From assembly GCA_934525625.1 (NCBI GenBank), contig CAKSZL010000010.1, positions 1-49,125 of the forward strand: a stretch of 49,125 nt of DNA, read 5' to 3'. The notes under the pieces are model-generated. The model was not told the DNA's origin and searched no databases. It saw nothing but the letters and a program-made list of their open reading frames with translations. The position numbers and the translations under genes are program-made. The number at the start of each line of letters is the position of its first letter. The first letter of the stretch is position 1. Origin of the DNA: an uncultured Burkholderiaceae bacterium. Lineage in GTDB: Bacteria > Pseudomonadota > Gammaproteobacteria > Burkholderiales > Burkholderiaceae_B. Positions 33,335 through 41,493 of the stretch are shown in pieces.

Positions 33335-34225
33335 ATGTGGAAAAAACATCCGTGGATGATGGCCGAGGAAACCGGCGGCGATGGTGGCGCAGGTGGTGGC
33401 GGCACCGGGGTCGATGGCTCCGGCGGCAATGATGGCGGCGCACCAGCCGCAGCAGCTGGTGACCAGGGGGCTGCCCAAGCTGCATCCCTGCTTCAGCGGG
33501 CCGAAGGCGGCAGCGAAGCCACTCCTGCCGAGTTCATCCCCGAGAAATACCGCGTAGCAAAGGAAGACGGCTCCCTCGATCTGGAGGCATCGTCCCGCAA
33601 ACTGGCCGAAGCACACGGCCATCTGGAAAAGCGTATGGGCTCGGGCGGCGCACCACCTGAGGAACCTTCTGAGTACCAAATCGAAGTGCCCGAATCGTTG
33701 CCGGACTACAAGCCCAGCGATGACCCTGGCATGCAGAAATTCTTGGCCGATGCCCACAAGTCTGGCATGACTCAGCAGCAGCTAGACGTCGTGATGCAAC
33801 ACTACTTCCAGGCCGTGCCGCAGTTGGCCGGCGCATTCCAGACGCTGGACATGCAAGCCGCCACTGACCAGCTAAAGAACGCTTGGGGCGCCGATGATCG
33901 CGAGTTCAAGCGCCAGGCCGGGCTGGCTCATGTTGGCGCATCCGCAGCGGCAGAGCGCGCGGGTGTGACGATGGAAGAGATCGAGCGGGCCGGCCTGGGC
34001 AACAACCCGGTGTTCCTGCGCATGATGTCCGCCATTGGCGCCGAGTTCAAGGAAGACAAGGGCCCAGGCGGCGGCGCCAGCTACGCTTCGTTCGGCGAAG
34101 ACGACGTGCAGAAGCTCATGCAGTCCGAGGCGTACAGCAATCCGCGACACCCCGATCACGCCAAGACCAGCGAAACCATCCGCAAGTATTACGAACGCAA
34201 GCACGGCACCAGCGCGGTCGCGTAA
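33335..34225 (+). CDS. scaffolding-like protein
   Basis: 296 residues, between the portal and major capsid genes. Gly-rich start (GGDGGAGGGG), an acidic middle (YQIEVPESLPDYKPSDDPGM) and helical, charged C-terminal half, the usual composition of a capsid scaffold. EKYRVAKEDGSLDLEASSRKLAEAHGHLEKRMG is a block common to such phage proteins. No protease motif is seen. Confidence 0.78.
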   Translation: MWKKHPWMMAEETGGDGGAGGGGTGVDGSGGNDGGAPAAAAGDQGAAQAASLLQRAEGGSEATPAEFIPEKYRVAKEDGSLDLEASSRKLAEAHGHLEKRMGSGGAPPEEPSEYQIEVPESLPDYKPSDDPGMQKFLADAHKSGMTQQQLDVVMQHYFQAVPQLAGAFQTLDMQAATDQLKNAWGADDREFKRQAGLAHVGASAAAERAGVTMEEIERAGLGNNPVFLRMMSAIGAEFKEDKGPGGGASYASFGEDDVQKLMQSEAYSNPRHPDHAKTSETIRKYYERKHGTSAVA

Positions 34226-34237
34226 GCCCTTCAAAAA

Positions 34238-34251
34238 GGCGAGATTTCGCC
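34238..34251. repeat. repeated hairpin GGCGA-GATT-TCGCC, copy 2
   Basis: Identical to the copy at 30826, with the same AAA before it, 13 bp after the scaffold stop. A second stem TGCGGGC/GCCCGCA (34271-34292) follows. A 193-bp gene-free gap separates scaffold and capsid genes, and these structures may set the capsid gene's expression. Confidence 0.55.
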
Positions 34252-34418
34252 GCCCTCCCAGCGCGACCATTGCGGGCATCTACCGGCCCGCAGTGGCGCG
34301 CGGACACCCGGACATAGGCCCATCCCAGGCGCGGTAGCCGGCGCACGCGGATGTAAGCGGGCCCGGGCGACCGGATACCCCGAAGGCGATTGAAAACAAT
34401 CAATCATCGGAGCTATCC

Positions 34419-35288
34419 ATGTCTCAGACCATCACCCAAGCGTTTGTCATCCAGTGGGACAACACCATTCGGCTGCAGGCGCAACAGAAAGAATCCCGCT
34501 TCGCCAACGCCGTCACCGACCGAGGCCCAATCACCGGCGAATCGTTCACGGCCAACCGCCTGGCGCCCCTGGACGATATGCCAGAGAACACCGTGCGCCA
34601 TGGCGACACCGTGTTCAGCGAAGCCGAGCACAGCACCCGCGTGGCGCTGATGCGCGACTTCTTCCAGGCGCTGCCCGTCGACCGCAACGATGAGCCCAAA
34701 GTGCTGGCCAACCCACTCAACGGCAGCTACATGTCGTCGCTGGTCGCCGCGCACAACCGGCGCAAGGACTCGATCATCTACAACGCGCTGATCGGTAACG
34801 CACAGACCAAAGACGGTACCCAGATTGCACTGCCGTCCGAACAGATCATCCTGCCGGCTGCCAGCGGCTTCACCAAGGCCAAGCTGATCACGACCCGCAA
34901 AATCTTCCGCAAGAACGAAGCCGACGCCCACAACGGCGAAGAGCTGTTCATCGTCTACACGGCAGACATGCTGGAAGACGTTCTGGCGGATACCACGCTG
35001 ACGTCCGCCGATTTCTTGGCCGTCAAGATGCTGCAGGACGGCGACGTGTCCGGCAACTGGATGGGTTTCAAGTGGATTCCCTATGAAGGCGTGCGCATTA
35101 CGGGTGGCACCACTGCCCGGACGGTGGCCTGGGCCAAGTCGGCCATCCACTTCGGTACCGGCTTCGTCGAAGGTACCGCCGGCCGACGCAAGGACAAGAA
35201 GAACCTGATGCAGGTCGATATGGCCGCTTCCCACGGCGCTGTGCGCATCGAGGAAGAGAAGGTCGTCGCTATCGACTTCACCATCTAA
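34419..35288 (+). CDS. major capsid protein
   Basis: 289 residues, with position and size as for podovirus major heads. Starts MSQTITQAFVIQWDNTIRLQAQQKESRF; an Ala/Asp-rich middle is followed by the HK97-fold-like end (AKSAIHFGTGFVEGTA, LMQVDMAASHGAVRIEEEKVVAI), the latter a strong match to capsid proteins of this phage group. It follows a 193-bp leader with hairpins and precedes a decoration-type protein. Confidence 0.87.
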   Translation: MSQTITQAFVIQWDNTIRLQAQQKESRFANAVTDRGPITGESFTANRLAPLDDMPENTVRHGDTVFSEAEHSTRVALMRDFFQALPVDRNDEPKVLANPLNGSYMSSLVAAHNRRKDSIIYNALIGNAQTKDGTQIALPSEQIILPAASGFTKAKLITTRKIFRKNEADAHNGEELFIVYTADMLEDVLADTTLTSADFLAVKMLQDGDVSGNWMGFKWIPYEGVRITGGTTARTVAWAKSAIHFGTGFVEGTAGRRKDKKNLMQVDMAASHGAVRIEEEKVVAIDFTI

Positions 35289-35313
35289 CCCGATCTCGAT
35301 CAAGGAGCCCATC

Positions 35314-35772
35314 ATGGCTGAACGAAACAGCGTCCAGGCGCAAAAGGTGGCGGACAACAAGAAGTTGATGCCCGCCGAATCTCATGGTCGCCAGCGTGTG
35401 CTGGTCGCCACCCTGCCGGCGGCTCACGCCGCGTACCCCGTCAATGACACCATCGTGCTGGGCGTCGTGCCCGTCAATAGCCGGTTCCTGACGGGCGGTG
35501 TCGTCTCAGTCGGCGGCGCTGGCACGGCAAGCTCGACGCTCGATATCGGCGTGCGCAACGCCAATACCAAGGTTGTGGGCGATGCGGATGGCATTGCCAC
35601 CGGCGTCGACATATCAGCCGCTGGCAAGATCGCGGCCGACACTGGCGCACTGATCGCTGCTGCGGCCGACTACATCACGCCGCATGACGTCGAGGTGTAC
35701 GCGACAGTGCTGGGTGCCAGCCTGGCCGCCAATCAGCAATTGCGCATCGAGCTGCCATACGTCACGGACTGA
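35314..35772 (+). CDS. head decoration-like protein
   Basis: 152 residues immediately after the capsid gene (GGAG upstream). Mostly beta-strand (RQRVLVATLPAAHAAYPVNDTIVLGVVPVNSRFLTGGVVSV, LDIGVRN). No named domain recognised; the role is inferred from position and composition. Confidence 0.72.
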   Translation: MAERNSVQAQKVADNKKLMPAESHGRQRVLVATLPAAHAAYPVNDTIVLGVVPVNSRFLTGGVVSVGGAGTASSTLDIGVRNANTKVVGDADGIATGVDISAAGKIAADTGALIAAAADYITPHDVEVYATVLGASLAANQQLRIELPYVTD

Positions 35773-35852
35773 CAGCGGCGCAGTACTCCCCCTGGATTCC
35801 AGCGGGAAAGACCGGGGGCTTGTCCCCCGGTTTTGCTTTTCAGGTACCAACA

Positions 35853-36422
35853 ATGTCCACAGCCAGCGAAGTATCTATCTGCTCGAATGCCCTGCAGCGC
35901 CTGGGGGCAAACCCCATCAGCAGCTTCCAAGAGAATTCGAAGTTCGCGCCTGTCTGCGCCAACGTCTGGCCTACGGTGCGAAATGCCCTGCTGCGGGCGC
36001 ACCCATGGAATTGCGCAGTCAAGCGCGTCATCTTGGCGCCACTGTCCAGCCCTCCGGCCTTCGATTACGCCTATCAGTTTCGCCTGCCGACAGACTGGCT
36101 CAAGACGCTGCAGGTAGGTCGGCGCGGTTGCCCCATCGACTTCCAGCAGGAAGGCCGCAGCATCCTGGCGCACACCAACGCCCTGCCGCTGGTCTACATC
36201 TGGGAAAACACCAATCCTGGAACGTGGGACGACGCGATGGTTGAAGCCTCCGAAGTTTTGATGGCGGCGGCCATGGCGTACACCGTCACGTCCTCGACGA
36301 GTCTGCGCGACAGCCTGAACCAAGAGGGCCAATTCAAGCTCAAGGCGGCCAAGGCCCAGGACGGCCAAGACAGCCCGCCCGAAGAGTTCCCCGAATCTCG
36401 GCTGACGATGTCCCGGTTCTGA
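35853..36422 (+). CDS. tail tubular protein A (T7 gp11-like)
   Basis: 189 residues from the ATG at 35853 (MSTASEVSICSNALQRLGANPI). SICSNALQRLGA, VWPTVRNALLRAHPWNCA and YQFRLPTDWLKTL are typical of gp11/gp4-like head-completion and tail adaptor proteins of short-tailed phages. It joins the portal to the tail nozzle encoded next. Confidence 0.88.
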   Translation: MSTASEVSICSNALQRLGANPISSFQENSKFAPVCANVWPTVRNALLRAHPWNCAVKRVILAPLSSPPAFDYAYQFRLPTDWLKTLQVGRRGCPIDFQQEGRSILAHTNALPLVYIWENTNPGTWDDAMVEASEVLMAAAMAYTVTSSTSLRDSLNQEGQFKLKAAKAQDGQDSPPEEFPESRLTMSRF

Positions 36423-36431
36423 GGTATACCC

Positions 36432-38606
36432 ATGCCCCGCATCAGCACCATACAGACCAACTTCACCGCCGGCGAGCTATCGCCGAAGGCCAGCGGCCGC
36501 GTAGATATCGCCCGCTACCAGAACGCTGCAGAACGGCTGCGCAACGTGCTGGTAAACATCTACGGGGGCGCCGAACGAACGCCCGGCACGGAAATGATCG
36601 CGCCGGTGGCGAATGAATACGACCGCACCCGGCTTGTGCCTTTCATCTACAACCGCGATATTTCGTACACCTTGGAGTTCGGTGACGCCTACATGCGCGT
36701 CTACCGTTCTCGCGCGGGTCAGATCATCGACGGCGGGCAACCCTACGAGATTCCCACGCCTTATGGCATTGACGAGGCCTGGCAGTTCCGTTTTGCGCAG
36801 CGCGATGACACGATGTTCATTGCTCACCCGGACTTCCCCGTCTACATCCTGCAGCGCCTGGGCGAGACCAATTGGCGGCTCGCGCCCGCCCCCGTTGCCG
36901 TCGCCCCATTCGCCGAAGTCGGCCGGGTGATGAGTGTGTCCGGCACACTCATCGATGCAAGCGTAGGCGCTGGCCGCACGCTGACAGTGCCGTCCGCGCA
37001 ATTCATCGGCGGCGATGTCGGGCGGCGCATTACCTCCGGGCCGGGCTTGGCCGTCATCACCGCATTTACCACATCGGCCGAGGTCGTTGTGCGCGTCGAC
37101 AGCCAGTTCGAGAGCGTCACCCTTGCCGCTGGCGAATGGACGTTGGAGGATTCTCCACAAGTCGCCATCAAGCCATCCGCGAAAGGAACCGTAGGCCAGA
37201 CCATTACGCTGACCGCAACATCACCAGACGAGGCTTGGCGTAGCGACGATGTGGGCAAATACGTGCGCATCAATCGCGGGCTTGTGCTGCTCACCGCTGT
37301 CACGGACGCGCAAGAAGCCTCGGGCACCGTCAAGGCTGATCTGGATTCGGACGTGGAATCGCCGCCCAGCGCCTGGACGCTCGAATCATCCGTCTGGTCG
37401 CCGGAGCTGGGCTATCCATCCGCCGTCACGATAAACCAGCAGCGCCTGGTCGTGGGAGGCACCAAGAAGTACCCCAATGGCGTATGGGGCTCACGCACCG
37501 GCCTGTACTACGACTTCACCCAGGGCGACGATGATACCGATGCATTCTTCTACGCCCTGGATGGCGAGAGCAACGGCATACAGCACCTGGCCAGCATCCG
37601 CCTGTTGCTGGCACTGACGTCAGGGACGGAATGGACGCTGGCCGGCGGCGTGGAAAAACCCCTCACCCCCACCAACGTGCAGGCCAAGGACCAGAGCGTG
37701 TACGGGTCCAGCGACGTGCGCCCCGTGCGTGTGGGTAGCGAGCTCATGTTTTTGCAGCGCTCCGGCCGCAGCGTGCTGGCCATGTCCTATAGCGTCGAGA
37801 GCGATTCCTACAAATCCCCCGATCTGACAGTGCTGTCAGAGCATCTGACGCGCGCCGGCGTGGTGGATATGGCATACCAGCAAAAACCCATTTCCGTCAT
37901 CTGGTGCGTCATCAGCGACGGCACGATAGCAACCGTTACCATCGACCGAGACGAGGGCGTCATCGCCTGGACCGCCCAGGATACCCAAGGTGCGTTCGAA
38001 TCGGTGTGCGTCATCCCGGCTGGCGACTATGACGAAGTGTGGGTAACAGTCCGACGCGAGGTGCAGGGCCAGGTCCGGCGCTACGTGGAAAAGCTCAACC
38101 AAGACGCACAAACGCATTCAGCCGCCTTCGGCAGCGACCCCGCAGGCTTAACGGTCTGGTCTGGCCTAAGCCATCTGGAGGGCCTTACCGTCGTCGCCAA
38201 GGCGGACGGCTCCATGCTGGGCGAGTTCGTTGTCACCAGCGGCCAGATCACGCTGCCGCGTCCAGCCAAGCAGGTTCAGATCGGCCTGCGCGTGACGCCC
38301 GAGATCAAGTTACTGCGGCCCGAGATCAGCACCCAGTTCGGCACGGCCCAGGCCAGCAAGATGCGCGGACACGAATTCATGGCGCTCACGCTTGATACCG
38401 TGGGCATGTATATCAACGGTCATGTCGTGCCCTGCCGCCAGTTCGGCAATGACATCCTCAATCGCCCGCCCGCCCCGTACAGTGGCTGGAAAGGCGTGGG
38501 CGCCACCGGCTGGCAGGACGGCGAAATGGAATGTGCCATCACTCAACCCGACCCCATGCCCTTCCATGTGCTGGGCGTCGTGCGCAAATGGACCACCAAT
38601 GATTGA
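36432..38606 (+). CDS. tail nozzle/structural protein of podoviruses
   Basis: 724 residues. The N-terminal block ISTIQTNFTAGELSPKASGRVDIARYQNAAERLRNVLVNIYGGAERTPGTE is the hallmark of a large podovirus tail protein family, and FIYNRDISYTLEFGDAYMRVYR and DDTMFIAHPDFPVYIL follow. The sequence is beta-rich throughout. It is equivalent in position to T7 gp12, the nozzle. Confidence 0.88.
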   Translation: MPRISTIQTNFTAGELSPKASGRVDIARYQNAAERLRNVLVNIYGGAERTPGTEMIAPVANEYDRTRLVPFIYNRDISYTLEFGDAYMRVYRSRAGQIIDGGQPYEIPTPYGIDEAWQFRFAQRDDTMFIAHPDFPVYILQRLGETNWRLAPAPVAVAPFAEVGRVMSVSGTLIDASVGAGRTLTVPSAQFIGGDVGRRITSGPGLAVITAFTTSAEVVVRVDSQFESVTLAAGEWTLEDSPQVAIKPSAKGTVGQTITLTATSPDEAWRSDDVGKYVRINRGLVLLTAVTDAQEASGTVKADLDSDVESPPSAWTLESSVWSPELGYPSAVTINQQRLVVGGTKKYPNGVWGSRTGLYYDFTQGDDDTDAFFYALDGESNGIQHLASIRLLLALTSGTEWTLAGGVEKPLTPTNVQAKDQSVYGSSDVRPVRVGSELMFLQRSGRSVLAMSYSVESDSYKSPDLTVLSEHLTRAGVVDMAYQQKPISVIWCVISDGTIATVTIDRDEGVIAWTAQDTQGAFESVCVIPAGDYDEVWVTVRREVQGQVRRYVEKLNQDAQTHSAAFGSDPAGLTVWSGLSHLEGLTVVAKADGSMLGEFVVTSGQITLPRPAKQVQIGLRVTPEIKLLRPEISTQFGTAQASKMRGHEFMALTLDTVGMYINGHVVPCRQFGNDILNRPPAPYSGWKGVGATGWQDGEMECAITQPDPMPFHVLGVVRKWTTND

Positions 38607-39060
38607 ACCCGCACAGATCGCTGATGTGCCGCGCCTGGTCGAGATCGGCCACGCCATGGCCCAGGAAAGCCCCAGATGGCGCCGCCTGGCGTATAGCGCC
38701 GAGAAGGTGGGCAACACCATCACCGCCCTGCTGGGCACGGCTGACGGCCTGGTGCTGGTCTACCGCAAGCAGGGCGAAATCGTCGGCGGCATCATGGCGC
38801 GCGTCGCAAGCAACTGGATGAGCGACGACCGCATCGCGCAGGAAATCGCCCTCTTCATCCTGCCCGAGCATCGCGCGTCCTTCGCAGCCTGCCGCCTGAT
38901 CAGCGCCATGACGGCCTGGGCCCACATCAAGGGCGCGCGGTGGATAGAGGCCGGCATATCCACAGGCGTCGAGACCACCGAACGCACCGCCCAGCTTTAC
39001 GAGCGCCTGGGCTTCGAACGTTTCCAAATCGGATTGGAGTGTGTGAATCATGGGAATTGA
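38599..39060 (+). CDS. GNAT-family N-acetyltransferase-like virion-module protein
   Basis: 153 residues from the ATG at 38599, overlapping the nozzle stop by 8 nt. GNAT pattern: IADVPRLVEIGHAMAQES at the start, IVGGIMARV strand, IALFILPEHRASFAACRLISAMTAWA (acetyl-CoA-binding helix region) and TAQLYERLGFERF at the end. Target unknown. Genes like it recur in podovirus tail modules. Confidence 0.82.
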   Translation: MIEPAQIADVPRLVEIGHAMAQESPRWRRLAYSAEKVGNTITALLGTADGLVLVYRKQGEIVGGIMARVASNWMSDDRIAQEIALFILPEHRASFAACRLISAMTAWAHIKGARWIEAGISTGVETTERTAQLYERLGFERFQIGLECVNHGN

Positions 39061-39514
39061 AACCATCGCCCTTGTCGCGCTGGCCGGGGGCACCGCCTTG
39101 CAGGCTATCGGCAGCGTCCAACAGGGCAATCAGCAGCGCAAGCTGGCCGAGGCGCAAGCCGCGCAGCTTGATCAGCAGGCCGCCCAGGAACGGGATGCCG
39201 CACTGGCCCAGGCCGAGAAGATACGGCGCGCCGGCCGCAGCCAAGCCGCCCAAGCTGAATCAGCCTATGCCGCTTCTGGCGTGTCGGTCGGTATTGGCAC
39301 CCCTGTACGCATCAATGAACAGATCACACACGACGCCGAGGAAGACGCCTACATGACGATTCTTAGCGGAAACCGGCGCGGTCAGACGCTGGAAACCGAG
39401 TCCGGCCTTACCCGGCGCTCCGGCAAGAACGCGCAGCAGGCCGGGTACATGGGCGCGGCCTCGAGCGTGCTGAGCGGCGCGGCAACCTACGGCAAGTGGA
39501 AGATGAGCAAATGA
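39050..39514 (+). CDS. internal virion/adaptor-like protein (154 aa)
   Basis: An N-terminal hydrophobic helix (IETIALVALAGGTALQAIGSV), a Gln/Ala-rich coiled region (RKLAEAQAAQLDQQAAQERDAALAQAEKIRRAG) and a Gly/Ala-rich end (GAASSVLSGAATYGKW). Composition matches T7 gp14-like internal virion proteins that form the transient membrane channel. Confidence 0.75.
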   Translation: MGIETIALVALAGGTALQAIGSVQQGNQQRKLAEAQAAQLDQQAAQERDAALAQAEKIRRAGRSQAAQAESAYAASGVSVGIGTPVRINEQITHDAEEDAYMTILSGNRRGQTLETESGLTRRSGKNAQQAGYMGAASSVLSGAATYGKWKMSK

Positions 39515-41493
39515 GAATCCCAACTGGCAACTTTGGCAATGTGGTGGCCCAGCCTCGGCCGGCGGCCAATGTTCCTGCTGGCGCGTTTGTTGACGGCAGC
39601 GGCGAGGCGATGCAGCGAGCTGGGGCGCGGATAGCAGGGGAAGGCCAGCAAATCATGCAGGACCTGGCTAAGGCCACGTCATTGCGGCGCATGGCCGAGT
39701 CCAAGACCGAGATGGCCACAGCGTTCGATACCTTCCAGCAAGAACTGGACGCAGGTGGCATTGCCCCCGAGAAGGCGCAAGAGGCCTGGCAGGAGCGCGC
39801 CAAGAAGATCATCGATGCTCGCATGGAAGGGGTGGGTTTGCTACAGCGTGACGTCGTGGCAGCACAGCTTGAGGGCATGGGTGCCGACTATGGCATCCGA
39901 GCCAGACAGGCCGGCACCAAGAAAACCCAGGACAACATAGGCGGTGAGCTGGTGGCCCTGGGCAATGCGCTTGAGCGCGAGCCCGACCCAGCAGCCGCGG
40001 CTACGCGATACGAGCAGTCCGTGCGCGCCATGGGGCCATCCGCTGGCTGGACGCCTGCACAGATCGAAACCCAGATCAACGGGTTCAGGGAACGCGCCTA
40101 TGCCACGCAGGCCTATTCCCTGGTCAATGGCGCCCGCAACAACATGGCGGCGCTGAACGAGGTGGAACGCCGGCTACAGTCCGACGAGTTCGGCGCACTC
40201 GACCCACAGCGCCGGGCCGTCCTGTTGAATACGACCGCCGGCTACAAGACCAGTCTGGAACAGCGTGCACTGGCGGCAGCACAGCGTGCGGAGATTGCGG
40301 CCGCCAAGCGCGACCGTGAGGCCGGCGTGCTGTTCGGCCAGGTGCAGGCGCTGACCACCGAAGGCAAGATCATCAGCCCCGAATACATCGCTCAGGTCGC
40401 GCCCAAGCTGATGGGCACGCCCTATGAGGCCGCATTCAATGCCGCCGTCAAACAGGCCCCGGAAGGCACGGCCTTTGCCATGCAGCCGCTGTCTGTGCAG
40501 CGCGCCGTGCTTGATCGCCTGGAGGCCGAGGGCAACAGCAAGGGCTGGACGCCTGAACTGGCCGACCGCGCCGACACTCTCAAGAAATCCTACGAGGCCA
40601 GCCAGCGCGAGTACAAGGAAGACCCACTGCGCGCGGCCGTCGCGCGCGGGGTACTGGCGGAGCTTGAACCCCTCGACCTGAGCGGGGGCGCGCAAAGCCT
40701 GCTGCTATCCATATCTGGCAGAGTCGATCAGGCCTCCCAGGTCGAACAGGTGACAGGCATTCCAACGTCGCCCTTGACGCCTGATGAGGCCGGACAGGTG
40801 GCGACCCTTCTCTCTCCCCTGCCCGTAGATCAGAAAGCCACAACCATGGCGAAGCTATCCGCCGCACTTGGCCCCGGAAAAATGGGCGCCCTGGCTGCCC
40901 AGATCGACCAGAAGAATCCAACCCTCGCCCTGGCCGCTGCTTATGGCAATACCTTGCAAAGCAATGGCGGGCTGGTGTCGGAGCGCCTCATTCGCGGTCA
41001 GCAAGCCATCGATGACAAGCGCGTCCAGCCGGCTGACGTGTCCATGTGGCGATCCGAGATAGCGGAACAGGTACGCGGCGCCTATGCCACGCCAGAAATG
41101 GAAGACTCGATCATCGAGGCCGCAGTGCTGGCGCGCGCCGACGCTGAAATCAACGGTGGGCCCCGGCGACTGTCAAAGGTGCTTGAAGACGTCGCAGGGA
41201 GCATTGTTGAGTTCAATGGCGGCCGCATCCCTTTGCCTATGGGTATGACCGAAAGCCAGTTCGAGCGCAGCATCGAATCCATGAAACCTGACGCGCTGAC
41301 CAGCCAAGCGCCCGATGGCAATGTGTATGTGCAAGGCAACGCTGTGCCGCTGGCCGACTTCCTTAAGTCCTTGCCCGACGCTTCCCTGCGCCACGCCGGT
41401 CAGGGCCGCTACACCGTGTCGGCCGGCGCCGGGTTCGTGTTGAATCAGGCAGGCCAGCCCATCGTAATTGAGGTATCCAATGGCACTCGATGA
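39511..41493 (+). CDS. large internal virion protein 1 (660 aa)
   Basis: From the ATGA overlap at 39511. Predominantly alpha-helical, rich in Gln and Ala, no domain recognised. It lies between a gp14-like protein and two other large proteins, the place of the ejection proteins in T7-type phages, so it is probably injected or part of the core. Confidence 0.75.
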   Translation: MRIPTGNFGNVVAQPRPAANVPAGAFVDGSGEAMQRAGARIAGEGQQIMQDLAKATSLRRMAESKTEMATAFDTFQQELDAGGIAPEKAQEAWQERAKKIIDARMEGVGLLQRDVVAAQLEGMGADYGIRARQAGTKKTQDNIGGELVALGNALEREPDPAAAATRYEQSVRAMGPSAGWTPAQIETQINGFRERAYATQAYSLVNGARNNMAALNEVERRLQSDEFGALDPQRRAVLLNTTAGYKTSLEQRALAAAQRAEIAAAKRDREAGVLFGQVQALTTEGKIISPEYIAQVAPKLMGTPYEAAFNAAVKQAPEGTAFAMQPLSVQRAVLDRLEAEGNSKGWTPELADRADTLKKSYEASQREYKEDPLRAAVARGVLAELEPLDLSGGAQSLLLSISGRVDQASQVEQVTGIPTSPLTPDEAGQVATLLSPLPVDQKATTMAKLSAALGPGKMGALAAQIDQKNPTLALAAAYGNTLQSNGGLVSERLIRGQQAIDDKRVQPADVSMWRSEIAEQVRGAYATPEMEDSIIEAAVLARADAEINGGPRRLSKVLEDVAGSIVEFNGGRIPLPMGMTESQFERSIESMKPDALTSQAPDGNVYVQGNAVPLADFLKSLPDASLRHAGQGRYTVSAGAGFVLNQAGQPIVIEVSNGTR

